NCBI GenBank assembly: GCA_002077065.1
Contig: NAJO01000032.1
Span: forward strand, 457,463-521,462
DNA from: Cryoendolithus antarcticus
Taxonomy: Eukaryota; Ascomycota; Dothideomycetes; Cladosporiales; Cladosporiaceae
DNA: 64,000 nucleotides
Direction: 5' to 3'
In this document: one piece after another, positions 9,814 to 20,399 of the stretch
How the letters are laid out: every line of letters begins with the position of its first letter
Numbering within the stretch: the stretch's first letter is position 1
Notes under the pieces: model-generated
Told to the model about the DNA's origin: nothing
The model's database searches: none
Seen by the model: only the letters and a program-made list of their open reading frames with translations
Translations under genes and position numbers: made by a program

Positions 9814-10268
9814 TACATTGGGAGTATGAGGTGTTGATAAAGGTAGCGAGCTCTCGCAAGGTGGAGACTTGCGGTTCTTGGCAAATATTAGTCAGCGCCC
9901 TGGGAAGCCTTCGACTAGAGGTACCTCCGTAATACATCGCCCTTTGAGGTACGGACGATCGTTTGTGATCTCGATCGCAAAGTTGCAGCGAAGCGCCATC
10001 CACAGACTTAGGATAGCAGCTCGACAGGCAACTGGCAATTGCAGAGACGCCCGCGCACGCTGGACATGTTCGCCTCGAAGATGTGAGTCCGAAGGAACCA
10101 AACGATTAAACGCTACAATCGGTCCCATGCTTCAAAGATAGTCCTGGAGTCCTACACGCCGGCGTTCGAATACAGCTGCACCGCCTGTCTATATCAATGT
10201 CCCCCCAACCAAACCTCTGAACTCTACCAAGTGACCCGGTTCGCCATGGCTTCCAAATGTCTTACATC
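9814..10268. other. Intergenic upstream of gatB, 3' of the Mg2+ transporter gene
   Basis: 455 bp holding the gatB upstream region and the 3' flank of the CorA-type gene. No other gene seen. Confidence 0.5.
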
Positions 10269-13209
10269 CTACACAATCCCATAAACCCTCTTAGCGGTGA
10301 AGTAGCAGCTCAAGCCAAACGCAATAAGGCCTGCAAGTGAGTGAAGTCAGTAAGCGAATATCTCTCAGGTGAAGACATGGAAGTGACGAACCCGCAGTGA
10401 TGACCCAGAACCACAGCAAATTGCCCTCATCACCCTGGCCCGGAACCCAGACGTTCATGCCCCACATGCCAGTGATGATGTTCATAGGGAGGACGATGGT
10501 TCCGAGGACTGTCAATTTGCCGAGGGTATCGTTCGTCTGTTCGGCGCGTTCGTTCATTCGAACGTTGATTTGAGCGAGATAGTTGCTGTGGGCTCGAGAG
10601 AGCAGACTGGCACGTGTCAGCGCTGAGATCATCTAGACGAGTTCATCCACCTCTCTCAGGATCTCTAAAGGTGCTTGTGCTACTATCGGCTTGGCCTGAC
10701 AATCAAAATCAGACGTGTAGCGCCGTGGAGAGGTACCTCGACCTCTGGGCAGGTCCTCTCATGGTTGTTTCAGGGCTGCATCCCACCGTCACAGCCAAGC
10801 CGATAGTGGCATAGACACCCTCAAATTCGTGGAGAGAACACTAGATAGATCAGCGGGGGATCGGACTAACCTCTCGTAATGGCTCAGATTGCCCGTCATC
10901 GTAACGATATGATCTTGAATATCACCAAGATACAATCCAATCTCACTCCTCGGCGCCACATTCCACTGCTCGTTACAGCGCTTCGCAAACCCTTTGATAA
11001 CGTCCGCTTTACTTCCAAGCAATCGATACAGCCCCATAACCCTTTTGCGACATTCTCCGACACGTCGGAGCATATCACCAGCACTCTCGGCCGGTGTTTT
11101 GTCGGCTTCGGGTTTATCATGCTGAGTACGAGCGATCTCACGCTCCCGCGTGGAAGCGCGTTTGATCGCCTGGGTCTTCTCCTTGGAGTGAGCAGCGTGC
11201 ACTGTGTCCTCATGCATGGTCAGGATCTCATCGTCGATATCGTCCACTTCATCCTCAATGGCTTGCACTAAAGGTGCATAAGCGTCCGTGATATCGTCTA
11301 TGAGAGCGTAACTTATCCAATCCGCGTTGGGACTGAGATAGTCGTTGAGCTGGCGAATCCGACGACGGACGTTTGCAGGATGCGGCGTCATCGTGTGGTG
11401 AAAGGTAATCACACCATCGTGAAAGACGACTGCGTACATGTTTACCGGCTCCATGTAGTCCTCGCTATCCTTGTCTTGCTCGAAAGAGCGGTAATTGACA
11501 AAGTAGTATTTCTTGAACAATTCCACCTTCTCACGTGGCTCGTCCATTTGAATATCCTCAATCGTCAATTGATGGATGCCGAACGCTTTCGCCAGGACCT
11601 TCATTTCCATCTCGGTAGGCTTCAAGACATCGAGCCAAAATGTGGGACGCTCCCCTTGCCGCTTCTTGGGTGCTTTCTCGTCCACTGTCGGGGTCGCGTT
11701 CGCAGAGATTCGGCCAGAAGGAGTGTTTGTGCCAGTGTTGGACTTGCTAGCAGACGGTGAACGTTTCTCACTAGGGCGGTCAAGTAGGGTGCTCGCGGGC
11801 GCACCCCTGTTTGCATGTCCGTTGATCGGTGCTTCGAGCTGACTTTCACACTCGCTTTCACTCTCGCTGCTCTCACTGATCTCGACTGGGTCAGGGAGGA
11901 ACAGCTCCGGAAATGTGCAGCCATCTTGCAGTAAGTCGCCGATGGTGCGAGCATGTATCGTGCTTTCGAAGGTCTCGTTGAAGTAAGTAAATCGAAACGG
12001 TGCATCGTCCTCTGTCCGATGCCAGACTGGCTTCTTAGGCCTGAGTCTGCCATCGACCATGACCGGCTCCGAAATCTTCTTCGCACGCACATGCTCTTGC
12101 TGCGTGCGCTCTTCTTTCTCCTCGCGAGTCCAGTCGTCAAGAATATCGAATACGGGCCACTGATGAGCCCGATGTTTCCTACGGCGCCGACGTATGCTGC
12201 TCGCGTGCGATTGCCGGTCTGCATCGTCCCCAGCATCGCTGAAGTGTTCATCATGGTCATGAGGGTAGCACACGTCCATCTCTGCCAGGTCGGCAACGGT
12301 GTGTCGCCTGCGATCATCAGGAGAGCTACCCAGCATTCGATCGTCGTCCTCGTTGTAGTCGATGTTGATGATTGCATCTCGACTTCGGCCTGATGGGTTG
12401 ATGGGCGCATCACCGACCATGACATCGTCCAGGGTGCCAATCTTTGGCGAGCTAGGGACAGAGGGCGGGTTATTGACATCGTAGTCTTGATCGTCAAGCG
12501 TCTTCTTATCAGAAGAGTGCAAGCCAATATCAATTGCGCGCTGCGACGATGCTCGTGAGTTGATCGACGTCCGCCGTCCATGGTTGTGACCACCGTGTGC
12601 ACGGCCCTGGGCCGAGTTCTTCCTCGATAAGTCTGGTTTCGACTGGTTGTGCGATCGAGAAAGCAAAGGGGTCCTATCTGTGGCATCGTCCATATCGATC
12701 TCATCTTCGTCAATGGCAGAGCTGGGCGCCCGAGTCGGCCGTGACCTCTGTCCGCCGTTGTGGGAGCTTGAGAGCTGAGATGCACGACCCTGCTGTCGAT
12801 TGAATGCCATGCTCGGTCTCCCAAGGCTCTGCTGTATGCTGCGCCGTCTATTTGGCGACATCTCATGCTCCCTATGGTCCAGCAATGCCTGGCTTTCCAG
12901 GCTTGTGTTACTTCTGTTACTTTGTGGTATGCGATACAAGCTAGACTGTTGGCCTGACTGACGCCCATTCGTAGCATTTCGCAAGCTCGGTCGATGCTCC
13001 TCTTCCATGGCGGTCTCGTCCGTCTCGGACGGCGCTACGAAGCTCTGCCTGCGAGTCTTTTTCCGATTCTTACCTGCCCGATGCCTCTTCTTCTTCGGCG
13101 CAGCTGCCGGGTCGGGCATGGATCCATGGACAGGCGCAGTACCCGACCCTGGCATCGCCATAGAATCTGGTCCCGCCACGCGCTCGATGTCTTTCCCTGT
13201 TGCCGCCAT
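10269..13209 (-). CDS. CorA-family Mg2+ transporter, Mnr2/Alr1 type (871 aa)
   Basis: Membrane Mg2+ transporter; Mnr2 acts at the vacuole and Alr1 at the plasma membrane in yeast, and sequence alone does not decide between them. Exons: 13209-10871, 10606-10392, 10330-10269; introns of 264 and 61 nt. The cytosolic N-terminus of about 450 residues is low-complexity (basic KKKRHRAGKNRKKTRR near 38-53, Ser-rich, acidic SESESECESQ). The CorA domain begins near RFTYFNETFESTIHARTIGD and includes RPTFWLDVLKPTEMEMKVLA and FGIHQLTIEDI. The splice gives HYESLLSRAHSNYLAQINVR, then helix 1 (about 811-828), the diagnostic GMN at 829-831, and helix 2 (about 843-866). The protein ends with a short tail, TAKRVYGIV. 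The first intron is unusually long and carries an inverted repeat. Confidence 0.9.
10678..10811 (-). repeat. Inverted repeat inside the 264-nt intron of the Mg2+ transporter gene
   Basis: Arms 10678-10695 and 10794-10811 are reverse complements at 17 of 18 bases, with a 98-nt loop. Inside the loop lie a perfect 10-bp palindrome GAGGTACCTC (10724-10733) and a further GAGAGG/CCTCTC pair. The whole structure sits inside the first intron (10870-10607), which is about four times longer than most introns in this window. Confidence 0.7.
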
Positions 13210-14343
13210 GTCGCCCAGACGTCAACTTCTCCGGACTGCTAAATCCCTGGAGCGCGATCCTATACAGCTAGCTGCGCAACCGCTAGCCACTGTCACTGCA
13301 CTGGCGAGAAGCTCACCCGAGAAGCTCGATGCCCCGAATCATGCGTAGGGCCGCCTCTCCGCAGGACCGCACAATCGGTATCCTTACGCAGTGGCGTCGA
13401 AAGGTGCTATAGCGCTGAGTGCTATGTAGAAGAGGGTAATCTGTCTAGCTAAGGGCGAAAGGGATACTGGGCAACAGTGTTGAGAGAGGGTGGTGCGTAA
13501 GCGCAGAGGAAGTATCGGTTCAATGGCAAAAGGTCATGTTCAAAAGTGGATGTCATCGCTGGAGCCCAGAGCTTTCCCACTCTTGGCACATGCGATTCTC
13601 CGAGGCGACCTCCAATCACCGAACTCTACTCTACCGGTACTCGACCTGCTCGTGGCTCACCAGGCACATTAGCTTGCGTTAATCTATGCACAGTTTCTTG
13701 GTTGATGCGGTGCAGCCACATCAACGGATAGTGTACGTGTCGCGTGCTCTCTTGCCTAACCCGGCTCGAGTCATTAAGGGAGTCAATTCAGCTCCTTTGC
13801 TCGATCACAAGAGATGACTTCGGATCAAAATGGTCAGGTCAGAACGAACGCACGCAGATTGATCCTCAGCTTGCTACAGCGATCTTCCACAGCCGCTCGA
13901 CGGCCGAGTCTATCTATAAATGTAGCCAGGCAGGCTGGAGGTTCTCAAAAGCAGTCGGCCTAGTGGGCTAGGCGTCTCACAGTATGTCGAGTCGTGCGTA
14001 TGTCCATGAATACAATTTCCAGCATGAGAGTTCACCCTCGAGATGTAAGCCAGATCACTACTGGCAGAGACCGAATCGACAAAGTGTACGCCGTACGAAG
14101 CATTCGATCATGCCTCTAGAGAAACCCCACGTGCAAGGAGCCGCTGCTCATCGGCATCTGGACAACGCCAAGGCTCACAGTTTTACGACGACGAGTCATC
14201 AACATGTAATAGACGCAGCATAAGTGGGATTGATACATTACACGACACCGTAAGTCGAAGAAGCTGCATAACTACACACCTTGCTCCCACTAGTATTACA
14301 TCTCGAGATCCATCACATCCGTTTGCATTTATTTCCTGCAGCT
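13210..14343. promoter_or_regulatory. Divergent intergenic region, Mg2+ transporter and histidine phosphatase
   Basis: 1,134 bp between two start codons on opposite strands. A TATAAA sits at 13915-13920, about 425 bp before the phosphatase ATG; its use is unproven. Short open frames in it lack any recognisable feature. Confidence 0.4.
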
Positions 14344-15071
14344 ATGGCACCACACTCGCGCATATACCTCACTCGGCATGCGCAGGTACGTACCCGAGCC
14401 TCGCCAGGTACATCACACTGTACTCACATCTACAGGCCGAGCACAACGTCGACCTGGACTACTCTATCCCAGATGCTCCTTTGACCCCACTTGGCAAAAA
14501 GCAAGCCGCAGCTCTCGCTCCCAAAATCTCCTCACTTCAGGGTTCCGCCCATCTGATCGTCACGTCGCCTCTCAAACGGACTCTACAGACGACGAAACTC
14601 GGCTGGGGACCTGCCGTCGAGCGTCTCGGTATCAAGAACGTGATCTGCCTCCCGCAGGCGCAAGAATGCAACGCCTTCCCCTGCGACACCGGCTCCGCCA
14701 AGTCCACCCTCGCTTCCGATCCAGAGTTCGAGGACTTCGACCTCTCCCTCCTAACCGATGACTGGACGTCAAAGCAAGACTTCTACTCCGAAGACCGCAC
14801 AGCGATCGCAAACCGCGCAAAGTGGGTACGGCACTACCTCCGCGACCGACCAGAGGAGAACATCGTTCTGGTCGCGCATGGTGATGTCTTGAGGCAGATT
14901 ACCGCTTCGTCGAGTGGACCGAGTACGCATATGTGGCAGAACGCTGAGGTGCGGATTTTTGAGTTCAACCCGGAGCACGTTGATGGGGAGGCGTTTCTGC
15001 ATCAGAAGGAGGATGTGGCTGCTGCTGGCGGGTATGGGCCGACGAGTAGTAGTGCTGATTTCGATGCTTGA
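14344..15071 (+). CDS. Histidine-phosphatase (phosphoglycerate-mutase-like) family protein, 225 aa
   Basis: Exons 14344-14385 and 14436-15071 with a 50-nt intron (donor GTACGT, acceptor CAG, phase 0). The splice restores the catalytic motif IYLTRHAQAEHNVDLDY: R11 and the phospho-acceptor H12 with Ala in place of the more usual Gly at 13. TPLGKKQAAALAPKI and SPLKRTLQTT follow, and the second catalytic His is H162 in VLVAHGDVLRQI. These three blocks define the branch-1 histidine phosphatases, which act on small phosphorylated metabolites; many fungal members are uncharacterised. No signal peptide is seen, so a cytosolic location is likely. The specific substrate cannot be inferred. Confidence 0.88.
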
Positions 15072-15433
15072 AGCTGAAGTTCAGACATACTAGACTTAGA
15101 CCATAGATGACTTGCACCCATAGACTAGGATATAAAGGTATGGTCATCTACAGCAATGCGTCGTGTGTCTGATACGCTGCTACGTTTCTCACCCCTGCAG
15201 GGCTTCTGGCCATTCGGCGAACGCGGCAATATCAGTGAAATCAGTCTATGATGGTACAAGACCCTTAGCATCTGAGTTTCAGCCAACAACTCGACTTCGG
15301 CAGTCCATCGATCTTTGCCTCTATCGAGCAGCACTTATCTCTGCACAGCAGGTCATGGATACGTTCTCGCAAGCTGCATGCCGCGCATATGTGGCGAAGC
15401 CCATTTGGAACACCGGACCATCACAGCATGGAC
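15072..15433. other. Convergent 3' region
   Basis: 362 bp between the phosphatase gene and the minus-strand unknown gene. No gene supported. Confidence 0.5.
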
Positions 15434-16259
15434 TCACTCTCCATCTCCGTAGAACTTCCTCTCACCCCATCCACTCCCAGTAGTGCCATTACTCTCCATA
15501 CTCCCTCCCATCGCACCCTCACCTCCCTTCTTGACATCATCAAGGACCTTGTAGTCCACAAAGCACTCCCCCACCATCTCCGGCCCCTCTGCCTCAAAGT
15601 CTCCCACCGCAACTCCAACTCTCATCCCCACCATCTCAGCCGTACTCTTCAACAGCGCCTCCAGACATAACGCCGGAGACTCAGCGGGCGGACCACGGAT
15701 CATCAGTTTCGAGATCAGGATCGTCTCGCTTTCGCGGGACTGTACTACTATGGCAGGCGAAGTGCCAAAGAGCTCGCGCTCAAGCTTTGAGCCGGGGTCT
15801 TCGGGGTGCGGCGCGTAGGGGACGGTGGCTTCATGGTAGCGGGTTATGGGGTGGGACGTGAAGACCAAGGCGTGCATGTAGGTGCCGTTCAGCTCGGATG
15901 TAAGGAGGATGTGGTCGTGGGGCGAGAGTGGGGTTGAGAAGATGCTGAGGGCTTGGAGGTTGGCTGAGAATATCGTCAGCAGTCGAACTTGCGGAACGCT
16001 CAAGCAGATCCGTACCGATGATCTGCGTGCGTAGCCCTGCGACACCGGAAGCTGTGACTAGGTATGACATTGTGTCTTGACGTAGATCGGGGACTGTGGG
16101 AAGGATATGGAAGAGGCCAGTATTGAAAGTGACAAAGCTAGAAGGGCACTCAGTCGGTCGCTCTGTACTGTGTTTTGCACGAGCGACGCGTCGCAGGTCT
16201 CGTGCAAACATGAGCCGTTGTTGCGTTACTGTCGAAGTGAGTGAAGCCAGCACAGCCAT
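15434..16259 (-). CDS. Unrecognised protein, 257 aa, one intron
   Basis: Exons 16259-16016 and 15963-15434; the 52-nt intron (16015-15964) has donor GTACGG, a CTGAC branch site and acceptor CAG. The splice gives GLRTQIIANLQALSIFSTPL. The protein begins MAVLASLTSTVTQQRLMFAR, has a basic stretch RDLRRVARAKHST, then SSFVTFNTGLFHILPTVPDL, and a region of apparent beta strands (HDHILLTSELNGTYMHALVF, PAIVVQSRESETILISKLMI). The tail is Gly/Ser-rich and looks disordered. No transmembrane segment or signal peptide is visible. The even composition, clean splice and agreement of frame across the intron support a real gene. I do not recognise the family and give no function. Confidence 0.65.
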
Positions 16260-16889
16260 GACTTAGTTCCCATCACCCAATTCGCTTCATAAGCAAATTC
16301 AGAGCCATGGTCACCCATCCTCCAGTCGGGCGAGCTCTTGTAACAGTGCCGTTGCGCATGTCGCTTTGTTATCGCGCAGCTTGCTTGTGAAGGTATTGTA
16401 CTCGTTGGCGACAAGTGTAGGTGAGCGCGCGAGCAGCACTAGCCTGCGAAGAGGTGAGGTCAAGGAGCTGGCGACGCCCAGTAGCGCCGATGAGAAGCGA
16501 GCCAGTCGTAGCGCGGCGGCGTGGTCGAGATCGAGACGGAAGGCACGAGGTGAGAAACGACAGCAAAGGAAAGAACGCTCACCTACTTCCACGCTGGTCT
16601 TGGCACGAGACAACGGCTCGAACCAAGTCCCCGAAAGCGAGTGCGCTCTGCACTGCGAGCGACGTCAACGTGCAATCAATGTCTTGTATTGAATACTGTA
16701 CACCTCTATGGCCGCACTGGTTGGTATATCCAGCAACCCCAAGAGCTCGGAAGCATCTGCTATCAGCTGTCCTTCCATTGTTTTACCACTCCCGAACGCC
16801 GCGCTCCAAATATCATATGCATCTGTCCCGTGACCAGACGCCGAAACCCATAAAAGCCGTTGCTCCGGATGTTCTTCATGGGATCGAGC
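16260..16889. other. Intergenic, 630 bp
   Basis: Lies upstream of the unknown 257-aa gene and downstream of the carrier gene, both on the minus strand. A stop-free minus-strand stretch (16613-16311) ending QELARLEDG looks protein-like but has no ATG, and splicing to the next gene does not keep frame. Confidence 0.35.
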
Positions 16890-18027
16890 CTAGAAGTGAT
16901 CGACTTCAGCAACGTCGGGATTGAGGCCGAGGATGAAGTCCCGGGTCATCTCGAAGCTCAGCCATGAAGCTGCCATGCTTGGCGCGACCTTTAGCAGGTT
17001 CGGCGATATGCCTTTGTACAAGCCCTTCAGGCCTTCTTGCGCTGTTATCCTGCGCACAGCATCGAAGATCGATGTGTACTGATAGCCCATGCCGGACATA
17101 GTGTTGATTTGAAAGCGCCGTCGAAGGACATCACTGCGTATCTGGTCAGTAGGGATCACATGGCAGATGGGCAGGGAGAACATACAGCGGATACGTGCAA
17201 GTCTGCGCTACGGCACCTGAAATCGCACCAGCTCCAAGTTTGCCAATGTTGCTCGGATCTCGCTCTCCTTCCGGCGTGAAGTACGTTCGCACGCTCTCGT
17301 AAATCATGAAATTCAAACCCACGTACGGCGCCACACCTGCGACTGTCGGCACTATGCCGCGGTATAATGCCCCAACGCCGCCCTCGGTTTTATACATGGT
17401 CTTCATGACACTCCACATTCCCGGCTTCTCGCGTAGTCCCTGAGGCGCAGACTTTTGGCCAGGCAGATTCGGTGATTTTGTGAGCGCAGCGAAGGAAGCA
17501 GTCTGGATCGAGAGTCGTGTCCGCACGATATCAAGCGGATACGTGACAGACACCGAAGTAATGCCTGCCATTGCGCCGCAAAGCAACCGCGAGACCGGTG
17601 TCAAAGGCGCACCAGGCGAAGGTTCGAACCCCTTCTTGTAAATGTTGTAACTGCCGAATTGCACCGCGCTGTAAGGCACAATCCGTATACAATTCGTACC
17701 GTTCCCTGCCATCAATCCTCGCCAACCCTCCTCCTTCCACATCTTTCCCAGCGCCTTGCCGATGCTCATCTTATACTCTTCGCGCCCAACATTCTGCACT
17801 TGGAGCAGGATCTTGAGTCTCTCCAAGGGCGAGACTACAGTCCGGGATATTGCGCCAGCTACGCCACCGGCTATGAAGGAGGCGACTACGGCTTGAGAAA
17901 CCCATACTCGGAAGGCAGCATAGGGAATTGGTAGTGCTGGGGCGGGCTCCGTGGACAGCATGCCCTGGGCGGATTGTGAGGCGTCCGGAGGGTCTGATGG
18001 AGACGGGATGGGTCCGCGGGAGCTCAT
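16890..18027 (-). CDS. Mitochondrial carrier protein (SLC25; YPR011C/SCaMC-like), 361 aa
   Basis: Inner-membrane carrier with three repeats of about 100 residues. Exons 18027-17186 and 17133-16890; 52-nt intron with donor GTATGT and acceptor CAG. Carrier signatures are intact: repeat 1 SPLERLKILLQVQ after FIAGGVAGAISRTVV, repeat 2 YPLDIVRTRLSIQ after CGAMAGITSVSV, repeat 3 YPLDVLRRRFQIN, the last joined by the splice. Each repeat also has its matrix EGxxGLxxG-type segment (EEGWRGLMAGN, GVGALYRGI, EGLKGLYKGI). There is no EF-hand N-terminus, so it is not the Ca2+-regulated form. The closest remembered relative is yeast YPR011C, reported to move adenosine phosphosulfates; the substrate here is inference. 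Confidence 0.9.
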
Positions 18028-18830
18028 TGTCGTTGTGAGAGGTGTTGCGACTTCATCGAACGCGTGCGACTCAGTCGCAATGGATGTTTAGAGCTTTGTC
18101 GCGTAGGTGCTTGAAGTGTGGAAGCGTACTGCGGTATCATCGAGCGGCTCTTGGATTCCGAGTGCGTGGCCTAAGTGGAGAGTCGAAGGTCAGCAGCCAG
18201 TACGTGAGAGGCTGTGTTCGTGTAGGAATTTCCTTAGGGAGTCATGTGCATTTGCATGTGATATCTCTCAGTTGTCTGAAGTCTCGTAGAAACGCAGGGT
18301 TTCGGCTGACCCGAAGCTTAAATTTTGAGGCGACCTTTTCGAAGAAACTCAGCTGTCCGTCCTTTCACTGGCACGCTGTCATTTTAGTCAACACGAGATG
18401 ACAAGGCGATAGACCGACTAACACTAGCCTGCGCATTGGGAACGTAGCACATGTCGTCGCCGCGCTGACTGGCCTACGGCGCTCTCGCCACCGCGCCCCT
18501 TTCGGCAGCGTCTCAGCCTCCCGGGCGAATGATTGTCACTTCTGACCGACGTGCAAAGGGTAACGACTGCCACCACGCATGAAGCAGACCGAACCCGACC
18601 TGAGAGTGCACAAGGCTGCTGATCGCTAGTGCCACATAAACGCTGCTCGTCGCCAAAGGTAGGCAAAGCCAAGGTTTTGGGGGCACGATGCAGTATCGGA
18701 AGGAGGAGAAGGCGAGTTTGAACTTTCTTCATTCGAAGCACATTACAGTTATCGTAGGTCATACAGTCCCCCGTTCTGCATTCCCCATTCCTCAGACCGA
18801 AAAATAGGACATGACCAGCATAGCTCACGT
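18028..18830. other. Intergenic, 803 bp
   Basis: Upstream region of the carrier gene and 3' flank of the Lys/Ala-rich gene. If the latter has an extra 3' intron, its last exon would extend into this stretch. Nothing else supported. Confidence 0.4.
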
Positions 18831-19904
18831 CTATGCAACGCGAGGTCCGATCATTTCCCTTTGGCCGGGCTCTGGCTCTGTGATACTGTAAGTGGTACAT
18901 TCAGGTGGGTGAATAGCTACTAGGCTTACCCTACGACTCTTCTCTGGACTCTCTTCGCGCCCGAATTGCGACTTACCAGGGCTCTTGGACTGTTGCAACA
19001 TGTCAGCCACTAAGGATGCAGGATCGATAATTCAAGCTCGGAAGACTTACTGGTGAGCGCTTATTCTCCTTCTGCGGACTGGCAGACTGTTGCAGGTCTT
19101 CGTCAGCAATGTCCACTTTCGTTCATCTACACATAGCGCACAGCCACTCACCCTTCCAGTCAGAGCCCCAACGGCGCTTTGCGCAAGGCTGCCAACACTC
19201 TCCACAACAGCCTGCGCGCCACTCCCGACCTTCTCAGCAAAGCTCTCAACCTCCCCCCCTTTCTTCCCAATCACCTTCTTCGCCCCTTTCTTAGCAACGT
19301 CCTTCGCCGTATCCTCAACAGTACCTTGATCGCCGCCCTCGCAGCTGCTGCAGGTGTCGGAGTGCCACTCGCACCCGTCAGGTCCGCAAGCGATGTAGCC
19401 ACCTCTGGAGCCGGAAATGTGCGTCGATTTCTTCTTCCCAGCAGCTGCGACCTTCTGTGCCGGTTTCTTGACTGCCGGCTTAGCTTTCGCGGCGGCTTTT
19501 TTTCCTGCGGGCTTAGCTTTCTTCTCGACCTTCTTCGCAGCTGGCTTCGCGGCGGCGGCAGCCTTCTTCGTAGCAGGCTTAGCCTTCGCAGCCGTGGCTT
19601 TGGCCGCAGGCTTCGCTGTCGGAGCAGCTTTCTTCGGCGCAGCCTTCTTCGCGGCAGGCTTCTTGGCAGCGGGCTTCTTCACCCCAGCATCCTTAGCCGC
19701 AGGTGCCTTCTTTTTCGGCTTCGCGGCGACGGACTTCGCTCCAGCCCCAGACCCAGACTTAGCCTTCTTCGCCGCGGCCGCGTCGATTGTATTCGTCTTC
19801 GCTTGACGCGTAGGAGCTTTGCGTGTGCCTTTCTTGGGCGAGCCTGTTCTCGGCGCCGCCTTCTTCGCGGACGCCTTCGGTTTAGCAGGCGATGTGGGAG
19901 ACAT
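18831..19904 (-). CDS. Lys/Ala/Pro-rich histone-H1-tail-like protein with a short Cys cluster
   Basis: Model: exons 19904-19152, 19086-19051, 18989-18831, about 315 aa. The N-terminal two thirds is made of AAKP/PAAKKA repeats with SPTSPAKP and TGSPKKG motifs, as in linker-histone tails. I find no winged-helix globular domain, so it is not a standard H1. Next comes GGYIACGPDGCEWHSDTCSS with CEGG, four to five Cys and one His in about 22 residues, then VAKKGAKKVIGKKGGEVESF and a helical stretch, and a tail SASPQKENKRSPSKSPG. The 3' end is uncertain: a 46-nt alternative intron would end the protein right after SKSPG. Start chosen at MSPTSPAKP; an upstream in-frame ATG at 20045 is possible. Nucleic-acid binding is an inference from charge. 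Confidence 0.6.
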
Positions 19905-20399
19905 CGGGAGATCGGGACCGAGGCAGCTGGGAGGGAAGTCAGTGACTGCGCCCGCAACTTTCGCGGTAGGGTGTAGAAATGCATGCAACTGCAACTGGCC
20001 AGCGTAACGGGCTTGAGCTTGCAAAGGGTCTGGTAGATGACTCACGTTAGTGCACAGGCTGGTACGGAGTCTTTGCGTGGAGGCGGTAGCATACGCATAG
20101 CCTTGCGGACGAGCAATACAGTATATGCCTGAGTGCGCGATATTCCTGATGCTGGGTGGATGCGACTGTCACGAAGCTGTCTTGCGCGATGAAGTCGAGA
20201 CTAGCGTGCAGGTCACGAGGCACGTCGAAACATAAACAAACCCTCGGCCGTATCCAGTCTGGCTCGTGTGATGTTTTGGAGTTTGACTTCTGCGGAATGC
20301 TCAAAATTCTATGACTGCAATTTCTTTGCGAAGTCCATTCCGCATTCCAGCCAGAACACCAACATCTCATCCGTAATGTCTGCTTCGGGCCGATCATTA
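19905..20399. other. Intergenic between GDH2 3' end and the Lys/Ala-rich gene
   Basis: 495 bp on the upstream side of the Lys/Ala-rich gene; an open frame continues upstream from its start to 20045 but shows no conserved feature. Confidence 0.4.

Noticed and set aside
16311..16613. Minus-strand open stretch ending in a protein-like QELARLEDG
   Set aside because: It has no ATG, and joining it to the next gene downstream by the available splice sites does not keep frame.
17621..17632. GGTTCGAACCCC, resembling a tRNA B box
   Set aside because: It lies inside the coding sequence of the mitochondrial carrier and no cloverleaf arms can be drawn around it.
19179..19976. 265-codon Leu/Arg/Ser-rich plus-strand frame
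   Set aside because: It is antisense to the Lys/Ala repeat region; the composition is explained by reverse-complemented Lys, Ala and Pro codons.
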